Shown here one piece after another: positions 24,984 to 31,239 of a DNA stretch of 41,900 nucleotides. The position numbers and the translations under genes were made by a program. The stretch covers positions 1 to 41,900 of the forward strand of contig NZ_JADEXR010000048.1 in NCBI RefSeq assembly GCF_015206995.1. Reading direction: 5' to 3'. Under the pieces are notes generated by a model. It had not been told where the DNA came from. It ran no database searches and was given only the letters and a program-made list of their open reading frames with translations. The stretch's first letter is position 1; each line of letters opens with the position of its first letter. This DNA is from an aff. Roholtiella sp. LEGE 12411. Lineage in GTDB: Bacteria > Cyanobacteriota > Cyanobacteriia > Cyanobacteriales > Nostocaceae.

Positions 24984-25814
24984 TCAATCAGCAGTCTCGA
25001 CTAACCAGGGGAATCTGTTCTTATCTGGGTGAACAGCTTCAAAACAGATAAATTCTTGGTCATTATGATCTAAATGAAGGAATAGGCGAATTTTGTCAGG
25101 GTCTTTCCTGAAAGTGCTTTTCCCTTGCCAACAGTTATCTCCAGATTTCTCCCAGCTACAAGATTCCGCATAAATGTCTGCGCTGAATGTCATTGGCGCA
25201 TAACCTTCAACTGTGGCGACTGAAGTAGGAATCTTCTGCTCGTCCTCGCTCACCAAGGAAAGTTCGTATGCAGGTTGCATTTGAACAAGGCTGACAAAAT
25301 ACTTAATGATTTCTGGCACTGCTTGCTTAAGAATGATGCGATCGCTCTCCAAGGTGATTAGCTGATCATCTACCGTTGGGTATGAGAACAAGCGATCGCG
25401 TACCGAAATATTTTTCGTCTTCACTCCAGAAATACCCAGGCGTTGCTGAAGCTCTTGAATGTTGTCTCTAATGCTGTGGTAGATAAAAAGGTCAGCGCCA
25501 AAGTTAGAACCAAACATCTTGCCCATTTTGTCGTAGAATTTTGCCCCTTCGTGTACTTCATCATCAGCATCCAGACACCAGCCTTTGGGGTCTGCCATGA
25601 TGCGGTGAACGATTTCTTCGTCTTCGGCATCACCGTTTCCAAGTCCGGCAAGCGCTAAGTAAACTTGTCTATCTAACAGTGAAGGGTAAATGAACTTGTG
25701 GCGTTTGGGGTATCTCAGTCTAAGGCAGTCTTGCAGCAGTGAAGATAAACCTTCTGTGCTGAATAAGTTGGGATTGTCTTGGAGGAGTAACTGGAAAACT
25801 GGTAAATTAGACAT
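24984..25814 (-). CDS. Hypothetical protein (276 aa)
   Basis: It begins MSNLPVFQLLLQDNPNLFST. The first 120 residues are helical (LSSLLQDCLRLRYPKRHKFI, then VHRIMADPKGWCLDADDEVH); the rest is mixed alpha and beta with WEKSGDNCWQGKSTFRKDPD. No signal peptide or membrane segment; family not recognised. It precedes the 299-aa gene by 34 bp on the same strand and is probably cotranscribed with it. Upstream lie about 295 bp with a terminator and no gene. Confidence 0.6.
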   Translation of the reverse strand: MSNLPVFQLLLQDNPNLFSTEGLSSLLQDCLRLRYPKRHKFIYPSLLDRQVYLALAGLGNGDAEDEEIVHRIMADPKGWCLDADDEVHEGAKFYDKMGKMFGSNFGADLFIYHSIRDNIQELQQRLGISGVKTKNISVRDRLFSYPTVDDQLITLESDRIILKQAVPEIIKYFVSLVQMQPAYELSLVSEDEQKIPTSVATVEGYAPMTFSADIYAESCSWEKSGDNCWQGKSTFRKDPDKIRLFLHLDHNDQEFICFEAVHPDKNRFPWLVETAD

Positions 25815-26013
25815 ACTATTTCTTTGCTAAAAGATTAGTCTGGGCGATTGTTCTTCTTGGCAGGAGGCGATCGCTTTTAACTTAGTCCAAGAGTAAATAT
25901 GTCAATAAAGTTTTCTAGTGACTCAAATAAAGATGGCGTGGTATTCATAACTGTATAACCTCGTACATAACTAAGAAATTATGTTAGCACAAGTTAGTAC
26001 GTCGTGATCTATA

Positions 26014-26050
26014 AAAAAACAAAACCCACCTAATGATCGGCGGGTTTGTC
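26014..26050 (-). terminator. Rho-independent terminator of the ribbon-helix-helix gene
   Basis: Read on the minus strand, AAACCCGCC, an eight-base loop and GGTGGGTTT form a stem, followed by TGTTTTTTT. It lies about 60 bp beyond the stop of the gene at 26110-26346 and before the 276-aa gene. Another perfect inverted repeat, GCCTGAGAG/CTCTCAGGC (26086-26115), overlaps the stop codon. Confidence 0.75.
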
Positions 26051-26109
26051 CTTGATAACAGTGTTAATAATGTGATCACGCCATTGCCTGAGAGTGGTGT
26101 TCTCCTCTC

Positions 26110-26346
26110 TCAGGCGACTAATTCCCCCAGGCATTCCTCTACAAGAGACTCAAGTCTTTGAACTCTTTGCTCAATCTGGGCTACATCGTGGTTATTTTCC
26201 GAATTTTCTGTCTCTACATATTCTTTAATAAAGTTTAAAAGTACATCTGTAACAGTTTTGCCCTGCGCTTCGACTTTAGACCGAAAAGCTGTTCGTATCT
26301 CCTCTTCAATGCGAATCGTTAGACGAGATTCAATAGCCATAGACAA
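26110..26346 (-). CDS. Ribbon-helix-helix (CopG/Arc-type) DNA-binding protein
   Basis: 78 residues. ESRLTIRIEEEIRTAFRSKV followed by EAQGKTVTDVLLNFIKEYVE is the classic RHH pattern: a beta strand with R-L-T-I-R-I, a turn with G-K-T-V-T and a second helix. The C-terminal third is a coiled coil (IEQRVQRLESLVEECLGELV) for oligomerisation. It starts after AAGGAG. It is flanked by repeated GTACTAAC sites and followed by a terminator, so it is a monocistronic, probably autoregulated unit, as with plasmid copy-number or partition regulators. Confidence 0.85.
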   Translation of the reverse strand: MSMAIESRLTIRIEEEIRTAFRSKVEAQGKTVTDVLLNFIKEYVETENSENNHDVAQIEQRVQRLESLVEECLGELVA

Positions 26347-26375
26347 TCTCCTTTTATTTTAGGTTATCACAAGCC

Positions 26376-26460
26376 GTTAGTACGATTTATTCTACCAGGA
26401 AATATATTGGACTGGGGTTTTGTACTAACTTTATTGACAAATGTACTAACTTGTACTAAC
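26376..26460. promoter_or_regulatory. GTACTAAC repeat cluster upstream of the RHH gene
   Basis: GTACTAAC occurs at 26422-26429, 26443-26450 and 26453-26460, and its inverse GTTAGTAC at 26376-26383. Another inverse copy lies beyond the gene at 25993-26000, and a near copy (GTACATAAC) at about 25963. A cluster of repeated octamers right upstream of an RHH gene is what a CopG-type autoregulatory operator or a small iteron set looks like. Confidence 0.65.
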
Positions 26461-26729
26461 ATAGTAATCATAAGGGAGGAAACAAGCGCCAGCCTCCCAG
26501 CTAAATATAGAGGTGCTTCAGCAATCTGAACCTTGACAGCATAATCCAAAGTGACTGCTTGATGAGTAACCGAGGCACTGGCGCAACCAGAGAAGGTGAG
26601 GGGTACACAGCCGGGAAATGGATTGGCGCTTAATAAAAAATTACCAGCAGGACGATGGTTGGTTCTGAAGCCACACACGTCGCCTGACACGCTGTGTATC
26701 CTGCTTGGGAAGCTCCTGGTCACTGGCAT
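26461..26729 (-). other. GC-richer block with a doubtful minus-strand frame
   Basis: The minus strand is open from 26729 (MPVTRSFPSRIHSVSGDVCG, then FRTNHRPAGNFLLSANPF), but the frame ends inside the GTACTAAC operator region, so the C-terminal part cannot be native. The block is less AT-rich than its surroundings, has no ribosome-binding site, and the amino-acid pattern does not look like a folded protein. It could be a piece of a dispersed element or a structured RNA. I cannot name it. Confidence 0.3.
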
Positions 26730-26740
26730 AGGAGCAATTT

Positions 26741-26846
26741 AAGAAAAGCTGCGCTTAAATTTTTTGAGAGAGCGTTGTGCAGGCACAGCGTCATTTCGTG
26801 CAAATTAAAAGACGATCGCCTGCCCTGAGAAAGTATGCGATCGCCA
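26741..26846 (+). repeat. Composite ~110-bp element, copy A
   Basis: It consists of AAAAGCTGCGCTT, TTTTTGAGAGAGCGTTGTGC, a hairpin (arms GCGTTGTGC/GCACAGCGT), CATTTCGTGCAAATTAAAAG and a HIP1-pair hairpin with the loop CTGCCCTGAGAAAGTAT. It is near-identical to copies B (28141) and C (29871). It ends 19 bp before the ribosome-binding site of the gene at 26874. Confidence 0.9.
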
Positions 26847-26873
26847 ATTTATCAAATTAAACAGGAGGAAACC

Positions 26874-27518
26874 ATGTTTTCAGTGAAATTTCCAACCAAA
26901 GCTTTTCATGAAGATGTTTTTGGTTTTAGCGTAATCGCAGAAGAAGAGTTCATTCTTGAACTAAATCTATCTTCTTTAGATCCACTTCAGAGATATGCCG
27001 ATGAAAAGAAGCTTTCTTTGGCTTTGAAAATTTCAAATCATTTAAAATATTACTACGAGAATACAATGGATTCTATGGCATTAGTAAATGCCATAGATGC
27101 ATTAGATGAGTTCTTGGATCAATGTGTTGAAAGAAAAAAGTTAGAAGAAATTTCACCTTCTCTGAATAACAAAGAATTTGATGATTCTTTGGAAAATGGC
27201 GATTACGCCGTTGAGATAAAAGGTACAAACAACCTCTCTTACATTTCTGTTGCAACATTTCACCAAGTTCCAGTTTACTTAGATTATTCTTGGCTAGGGC
27301 GACATCTAATTTCTATTCCCTTCCATTGGACTGGAAAGTCAGGCTTTTCTACAATACATTTTGATGATTCGGAAATCATCAGAATCATTGAAAAAGAGCC
27401 AAGTCTGGAGGGAACTAGCTTGGTTGGCTACCAGCTTGAAAGAATTCTTGCAAGTAAGGCTACTTTATCTAGTGGCACATATAAAGAATTACCATTAAAG
27501 CGTGATGCTGCTTTTTGA
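26874..27518 (+). CDS. Hypothetical protein (214 aa)
   Basis: I chose the ATG at 26874 because AGGAGG lies seven bases upstream; the open frame reaches further back, to 26835, inside copy A. It starts MFSVKFPTKAFHEDVFGFSV and is rich in Lys/Glu and aromatic residues, with HQVPVYLDYSWLGRHLISIP and KSGFSTIHFDDSEIIRIIEK. No membrane segment or signal peptide; family unknown. Bases 26886-26908 at its 5' end are repeated exactly at 29568-29590. Confidence 0.65.
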   Translation: MFSVKFPTKAFHEDVFGFSVIAEEEFILELNLSSLDPLQRYADEKKLSLALKISNHLKYYYENTMDSMALVNAIDALDEFLDQCVERKKLEEISPSLNNKEFDDSLENGDYAVEIKGTNNLSYISVATFHQVPVYLDYSWLGRHLISIPFHWTGKSGFSTIHFDDSEIIRIIEKEPSLEGTSLVGYQLERILASKATLSSGTYKELPLKRDAAF

Positions 27519-27667
27519 AAGTTGAGTTTGAGCAGCAGCAGCCCCGCGCTCTACCCGAAGGGTGAGCGTCGGGAAGAATGCGAGCGAGTGCAGGAGAGTC
27601 CCTTGACCTCGTTTCGCATTGGTCAGGGGACAGCGACAAAACGAGCAAATATCTCACCATACCGCGA

Positions 27668-27916
27668 ATGACCGAAAAACAAATAAAAACACTTACAGAA
27701 ATCATGGCGCGACCATTGCCAGACATCACACCTGAGCAAGAACGCGAGTTAGCAGAACTAGAAGAATTGATGTCCAAGCCGCCCACGCAAGACCCGCGAA
27801 AAAAGACACTTACTGAAATAATGGCGCGTCCCTTGCCAGACATCACACCTGAGCAAGAACGCGAATTAGCCGAACTAGAACAGTTCTTTGAGGAGTTTTT
27901 TGGGCGTAAATCGTAA
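27668..27916 (+). CDS. Small protein with an internal tandem duplication (82 aa)
   Basis: From the ATG at 27668 (MTEKQIKTLTEIM), the segment LTEIMARPLPDITPEQEREL occurs twice, 117 bp apart (about 27693 and 27810), nearly identical also in DNA. It is acidic and helical, with a break at the Pro-rich loop. No ribosome-binding site is obvious; the frame is open upstream to 27578, but that part looks non-coding. Tandem copies with conserved protein but differing third bases suggest selection on the protein. Function unknown. Confidence 0.55.
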   Translation: MTEKQIKTLTEIMARPLPDITPEQERELAELEELMSKPPTQDPRKKTLTEIMARPLPDITPEQERELAELEQFFEEFFGRKS

Positions 27917-27958
27917 GGCTGCGCCAAATCTAAATTGAGAACTTTCTACCTAAAGCTT

Positions 27959-28120
27959 ATGGATTACAGGGAATTCAAGCAAAAAATAGAAGCGCAAAAG
28001 ACCGCAAACGAAGAGTTCAACAACAAATGCGAGTCCGTGATCGCACAGATCACGGCCACGGTTGGTCGGATAGACAATTTGGATCAAAAAATCGAGTCCG
28101 CGGCGCACATCAAAAGGTGA
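27959..28120 (+). CDS. Small coiled-coil protein (53 aa)
   Basis: An ATG at 27959 gives MDYREFKQKIEAQKTANEEF, NNKCESVIAQITATVGRIDN and LDQKIESAAHIKR. The heptad pattern of I/L/V indicates a coiled coil. No strong ribosome-binding site; the gene lies 42 bp after the 82-aa gene and may be cotranscribed. It stops 20 bp before copy B of the composite element. Function unknown. Confidence 0.45.
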   Translation: MDYREFKQKIEAQKTANEEFNNKCESVIAQITATVGRIDNLDQKIESAAHIKR

Positions 28121-28140
28121 TTGCCTTTTGCCATATCAAC

Positions 28141-28250
28141 AATTAACAAAAGCTGCGCTTAATTCTTTGAGAGAGCGTTGTGCCTGCACAGCGTCATTTC
28201 GTGCAAATTAAAAGACGATCGTATACTTTCCAGGTGGGCGATCGCCTTTA
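28141..28250 (+). repeat. Composite ~110-bp element, copy B (hairpin loop inverted)
   Basis: The first 75 bp match copies A and C almost exactly (AATTAACAAAAGCTGCGCTT, GAGAGAGCGTTGTGCCTGC, GTCATTTCGTGCAAATTAAA). The following HIP1-pair hairpin has the loop TATACTTTCCAGGTGG, the reverse complement of the loop type in A and C. It begins 20 bp after a stop codon and ends 109 bp before the next gene. Confidence 0.9.
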
Positions 28251-28358
28251 TTCCGCATAATGGAAACTACAATTATGCCAAGGGATCTTTTGGCATCTCG
28301 CATCATTGGCGCTTATGGATAGACGGGATATTAATGTATTTAGAAGGAGAACACATCT

Positions 28359-28508
28359 ATGACTACACAATGGGAAATAAATCTAATTCCTGGGTTGTTC
28401 CGCAGAGCTTGCGGCGGCGATGAGGAAGCTGCCATTTGGCTAAAAGAGATTGAAGCAGAAATAGGTAAGGAAGCTGTCAAACAAGCGATCCTCAACACCC
28501 ACGAATAA
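28359..28508 (+). CDS. Small hypothetical protein (49 aa)
   Basis: The ATG at 28359 follows AGAAGGAG, a strong ribosome-binding site. The product is MTTQWEINLIPGLFRRACGG, DEEAAIWLKEIEAEIGKEAV and KQAILNTHE. The acidic helical C-terminal part suggests a small soluble protein. It is the first gene after copy B. No family recognised. Confidence 0.6.
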   Translation: MTTQWEINLIPGLFRRACGGDEEAAIWLKEIEAEIGKEAVKQAILNTHE

Positions 28509-28529
28509 TTTCAACACACGGCTATCGTC

Positions 28530-28652
28530 ATGAAAACCTTCCCAATCCCAAAAGGAGTATTTATTGTCTACATTTCCATCTGCTTGGGTACTCTTTCAAT
28601 GTCAATGTTAATCCCTGCTGTAATTCAAATTATGCAGCAGCAAAGTAAATAA
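28530..28652 (+). CDS. Small single-pass membrane protein (40 aa)
   Basis: The ATG at 28530 lies 21 bp after the stop of the 49-aa gene. MKTFPIPKGVF is followed by a hydrophobic stretch (IVYISICLGTLSMSMLIPAV) and a short QQQSK tail, so one transmembrane helix is likely. No clear ribosome-binding site. Function unknown; tiny membrane proteins of this kind are frequent in phage and plasmid cargo. Confidence 0.5.
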   Translation: MKTFPIPKGVFIVYISICLGTLSMSMLIPAVIQIMQQQSK

Positions 28653-28750
28653 TTTAAGCAGTCAGGAGATCAAGATAAGCGATCGCCTGACTACAAAAAA
28701 AACATGAAAAAGAAAAAAGTGTCGCACAGATCGCTTAAAGGAATTTTGTC

Positions 28751-29095
28751 ATGGCTACATACTTTGGATTTGCGGTTGCCGACTCAATGTTTCCGCTTTA
28801 TGCGGTGATCAAAAAGCAGCCCTTTAATGTTGAAAATAAGGCAGAGCTAGAAGCAGCAGTTTCAGTCTGTAATGGTTCTCACACGGCAACTGTAGAGGTT
28901 GCAAATTCTAGATTTAAATTGGATATCAAAATTCCTATTAAGCCGCCTATTGTCTCTCTTGGGATTGGTGATTCTATCATTGTTATGGGCGTTCGGGGGC
29001 TTCCTCGTTTAGAGGATCGCCGTCACTACACAAAAGAGGAAGTGGATTCTGCCACTTTTGTATTTAGCAAATACACTGTAGTTGACGAGCTTTGA
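28751..29095 (+). CDS. STIV B116-like (DUF1874) protein
   Basis: 114 residues, with AAAGGAATT as ribosome-binding site before the ATG. The pattern of a small-domain N-terminus (ATYFGFAVADSMFP), then ELEAAVSVCNGSHTATVEVA, IPIKPPIVSLGIGDSIIVMG and VRGLPRLEDRRHYTKEEVDS resembles the DUF1874/STIV B116 fold: a helix with ATVE near the middle, a hydrophobic strand and an R-(L/G)-x-E-x-x-x-(Y/L)-x-x-E-E end. These proteins occur in archaeal viruses, phages and plasmids; function is unknown, DNA binding has been suggested. Its stop is 13 bp before a truncated composite element. Confidence 0.55.
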   Translation: MATYFGFAVADSMFPLYAVIKKQPFNVENKAELEAAVSVCNGSHTATVEVANSRFKLDIKIPIKPPIVSLGIGDSIIVMGVRGLPRLEDRRHYTKEEVDSATFVFSKYTVVDEL

Positions 29096-29107
29096 GCCTT
29101 AAATATG

Positions 29108-29165
29108 AGGCTGGCGCAAATTAAAAGGCGATCGCAGACTTTAGACGGTGCAGCGATCGCCTTTA
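29108..29165 (+). repeat. Composite element, truncated copy D
   Basis: Only the last part remains: GGCTGGCGCAAATTAAAAGG corresponds to CGTGCAAATTAAAAG of the full copies, followed by a HIP1-pair hairpin (29127-29161) with the loop AGACTTTAGACGGTGCA in the inverted orientation, as in copy B. It lies between the stop of the DUF1874-like gene and the TnpB fragment. Confidence 0.7.
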
Positions 29166-29179
29166 TTACCCAACTAAGG

Positions 29180-29506
29180 TTTAAACATCATGCCACTTCC
29201 CAAGAATGTTCAGCTTGCCATCATTTAGCACAAGCTAATAGAGATGGCGAGAAATTTATTTGTGAAGACTGTGGTCATATCGACCATGCTGATACTCAAG
29301 CTTCTCGTACAATTTTGCGTAGAGCTAATTTCAAGTTCGTCACTAAAGACGTAAAAAAGCTACCTGCGGACTGCGGGAAAGTTACGCTTGTCAGACATGA
29401 TTCCGCCATTCGTGGCAAACGGGATCAGGGCAAGAACCGTACATCTAAGGTAATACCTGAAAAGCGGATATTATTTGAGCAGTTGTCTTTACAATTGTTT
29501 GATTAA
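29180..29506 (+). pseudogene. TnpB C-terminal remnant (second lineage)
   Basis: FKHHATSQECSACHHLAQAN followed by CEDCGHIDHADTQASRTILR is the TnpB zinc finger and its downstream helix; the acidic motif has become DHADTQAS (DRDxNAA in active proteins). About 65 more residues follow to a stop at 29506. Everything before the finger, including two catalytic acids, is missing. It is more diverged than the remnant at 7607-7841 and from a different TnpB branch, as its longer tail shows. Confidence 0.8.
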
Positions 29507-29539
29507 GAATCCCCTCGGCTTTAGCCAGGGGAGTGTCAA
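29507..29539 (+). mobile_element. IS200/IS605-type right end of the TnpB remnant
   Basis: AATCCCCTCGGCTTTAGCC and AGGGGAGTGTCAA form a hairpin (arms CCCCT/AGGGG, inner GGCT/AGCC) directly after the TnpB fragment and end in TCAA, matching the other right ends. No left end could be found, so the element is dead. Confidence 0.75.
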
Positions 29540-29605
29540 ATTCTGTTCCCTGTTCCCTTTGTTTGTAAAATTTCCAACCAAAGCTTTTCAGAGCCAGGAG
29601 TTCCG

Positions 29606-29866
29606 ATGAAGAAATATAAAAAGTTACTCAAACACTTTAGGATTAGTTCATATTCACTATTACTCTGGCTTCTCCTTTTCATTTTATTAGGTGTACTAAA
29701 TCCTAATTTTTACGAAAATAATAAAATTTGGATCAACTTTTCAGGTATTGCTATTACCATTTACGGAATAATAAGCTCACGGAATATCATCCGTTATCAA
29801 AAGGAAGTCCTTGTCCGTTATCAGAAGGAAGTCCTTGCTCGTCATAAAGAATATGACGAGCAATAA
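29606..29866 (+). CDS. Small two-helix membrane protein (86 aa)
   Basis: AGCCAGGAG lies about six bases before the ATG. Two hydrophobic helices, residues 15-30 (YSLLLWLLLFILLGVL) and 42-57 (IWINFSGIAITIYGII), are joined by a short polar loop. The C-terminal tail has a doubled motif (RYQKEVLV/RYQKEVLA) and is charged. The positive N-terminus (MKKYKKLLKHFR) suggests that both ends are cytoplasmic. Family and function unknown. Its stop lies five bases before copy C of the composite element. Confidence 0.65.
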   Translation: MKKYKKLLKHFRISSYSLLLWLLLFILLGVLNPNFYENNKIWINFSGIAITIYGIISSRNIIRYQKEVLVRYQKEVLARHKEYDEQ

Positions 29867-29870
29867 GCGC

Positions 29871-29982
29871 AATTAACAAAAGCTGCGCTTGAAATTTTTG
29901 AGAGAGCGTTGTGCCTGCACAGCGTCATTTCGTGCAAATCAAAAGGCGATCGCTGCCCTAGGAAAGTATGCGATCGCCTTTA
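29871..29982 (+). repeat. Composite ~110-bp element, copy C
   Basis: A full copy: AATTAACAAAAGCTGCGCTT, the TTTTTGAGAGAGCGTTGTGC part, the hairpin with GCACAGCGT, CATTTCGTGCAAATCAAAAG and a HIP1-pair hairpin (29945-29978) with the loop TGCCCTAGGAAAGTAT. It starts five bases after a stop codon, and the next reading frame begins at once. Confidence 0.92.
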
Positions 29983-29984
29983 TC

Positions 29985-30448
29985 AAATGCGAGAAGTACA
30001 ATTTTGACCTACTCGACGATGGTATTTACTACCACGATCAGAAGCTTGGGGGAGTGGGCTGTACCGACGGCAGATGGTGGTTGACATACCTCCTCGTCCT
30101 GAAGGAGCGAGGATTCCTTGACACTTCACTGGGATGCGCCACTAAGTGGTCTTATCGTCCCTCCATGTCCGTTTATAGTCTCCCAATGCCCTATGGCGAC
30201 TTGTTTCTATTGTAGCAGCAAAAGCCGTCCTAGAAGGACGGGGCTTGTATCCCATTATTTTGGTCAGAACATCAACAAAGAGTCACACGGGACTCTTTGA
30301 TGGATGCGGTGTGGTCGTTGTCGATGGGTCAGTTTATGTCTTGCGAAGACTTGTTAGACCGGCCATTTGAGACCCTAACGGTTGAAGAATGGCGGAGGCT
30401 GTTGAAATATCAGCCAGAGCCAGAAAGTCGGGAGTTAGTAATGGTGTA
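29985..30448 (+). pseudogene. Gene split by the miniature IS
   Basis: Left part: the frame through 29985-30080 reads KYNFDLLDDGIYYHDQKLGG, then VGCTDGRWW. Right part, from 30264: EHQQRVTRDSLMDAVWSLSM, GQFMSCEDLLDRPFETLTVE and EWRRLLKYQPEPESRELVMV, then stop at 30448. The two halves read like one protein of about 95 residues with the 182-bp miniature IS between GRWW and EHQQ. Joining at the boundaries I infer leaves the halves one base out of frame, and no good start is seen after copy C, so the gene is probably dead. Confidence 0.6.
30081..30262 (-). mobile_element. Miniature IS200/IS605-type element (182 bp, no gene)
   Basis: The right end, TTGACATACCTCC with a hairpin (arms CCTCCTCGTCC/GGAGCGAGG), and the left end with AAAGCCGTCC/GGACGGGGCTT match the ends of the complete TnpB element at 12408-13749 (TTGACATCCTCACCG; AAAGCCGTCG/CGACGGGGCTTT) in the same relative orientation. 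The interior of about 100 bp contains no TnpB sequence. It is a non-autonomous derivative, mobile only with TnpA in trans. Confidence 0.82.
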
Positions 30449-30487
30449 ATTGTTCAAAATTCTAAAACTTTTCAAAAGGAGTATTTC

Positions 30488-30688
30488 ATGAAGTATAAAG
30501 ATGCCAGGAAAGATATTTCCGAATCAGCTACAGGGGTATCTGTATTCATAGGTGATTTGTCTAGCGAAGAGCGGGCTTCTTTCAGAGAAGCGGCTCATGC
30601 AAGCAACAAGTTAAAAGAGAGCGAAATCCGCTCTCCCCACAACGGGCAATCCGAAGCAGGGAAAGAAACTCTAACTTTGTGGTTTTAG
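30488..30688 (+). CDS. Small hypothetical protein (66 aa)
   Basis: The ATG at 30488 follows AAAAGGAGTATTTC, a strong ribosome-binding site. The product MKYKDARKDISESATGVSVF, IGDLSSEERASFREAAHASN, KLKESEIRSPHNGQSEAGKE is charged and partly disordered. The frame is open upstream to 30389, but that part overlaps the split gene and is not used. It is followed by a terminator-like hairpin at 30725. Function unknown. Confidence 0.6.
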   Translation: MKYKDARKDISESATGVSVFIGDLSSEERASFREAAHASNKLKESEIRSPHNGQSEAGKETLTLWF

Positions 30689-30724
30689 CTATTTCGCTTT
30701 GATGCTACCGAATCAATATTGAGT

Positions 30725-30752
30725 GAAAGGTGGGCATCAAAACCCACCTTTC
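30725..30752 (+). terminator. Strong hairpin after the 66-aa gene
   Basis: The perfect 10-bp arms GAAAGGTGGG and CCCACCTTTC enclose the loop CATCAAAA; ATCATAACTG follows. There is only a weak T-run, so it may terminate poorly or act as an mRNA-stabilising structure. It separates the 66-aa gene from the 125-aa gene. Confidence 0.6.
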
Positions 30753-30809
30753 ATCATAACTGTTTGCTTATTTCAATTAAAAACGCAGATTTATTGAGGG
30801 GCAATAATC

Positions 30810-31187
30810 ATGCAACCAACAATCACTCTTCCACGAGGCTGGGGAATACCTAGATTTGCGCTAGGACAACGTACAAAACACGGTAAAATCATTGGCATCG
30901 AGTGCTGCAATGGTTCGTGGAACTATGCGCTAGAAATTAATGATTACGAATTAGAATACATTCTGGAAAATCAGATTCAGCCATTATCGCATCAAGAATT
31001 AGAGACAGAAATCCTGGCAGAAATTGATGAGCATTTGATGCAAGTAGCGATTCTTCAAGAAGAATTAGGAGCCGACTTAGAAATCAGAACTCAGTTTGCG
31101 AAAGTAAATCGAAGGATTACAAAAACTGCTACCACGAATCGCAGCACATCGAGGCTAACAGCAGTCCAGAGAGAAAAAGTTGCGTAA
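30810..31187 (+). CDS. DUF1392-like small protein (125 aa)
   Basis: GAGGGGCAATAATC precedes the ATG. The N-terminal 55 residues (GWGIPRFALGQRTKHGKIIG, then IECCNGSWNYALEINDYELE) resemble one module of DUF1392 proteins (compare GYCCGVEWLQQEWNYAVALN in the protein at 14368-14835): a G-x-R turn, then a strand with W-x-Y-A-(L/V). The second half is an acidic helix and a basic tail. Related proteins thus occur in both arms of the window. Function unknown. Confidence 0.55.
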   Translation: MQPTITLPRGWGIPRFALGQRTKHGKIIGIECCNGSWNYALEINDYELEYILENQIQPLSHQELETEILAEIDEHLMQVAILQEELGADLEIRTQFAKVNRRITKTATTNRSTSRLTAVQREKVA

Positions 31188-31239
31188 CCCTCGCAATTCT
31201 TAAAAGCGAGAAAGCCTCCTTGCATTCAGGATAAATCAA

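Noticed and set aside
27469-27927. Minus-strand frame of 152 codons with a duplicated segment
   Set aside because: Shadow of the duplicated coding region at 27668-27916; Ser/Cys-rich reverse translation.
26741-28250. Standard integron attC sites
   Set aside because: The composite element does not show the GTTRRRY / RYYYAAC core pair, and no tyrosine integrase gene lies in the window. Only the cassette-like layout is kept as a finding.
28178-28423. Plus-strand frame of 81 codons starting inside composite element B
   Set aside because: It consists mostly of the repeat and hairpin; the 49-aa gene at 28359 with a strong ribosome-binding site uses another frame.
26741-29982. CRISPR array
   Set aside because: The repeats are about 110 bp, separated by genes over kilobases, with no 28-37 bp repeat/spacer pattern and no cas genes. 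The heptamer and TATC runs have no spacers either.
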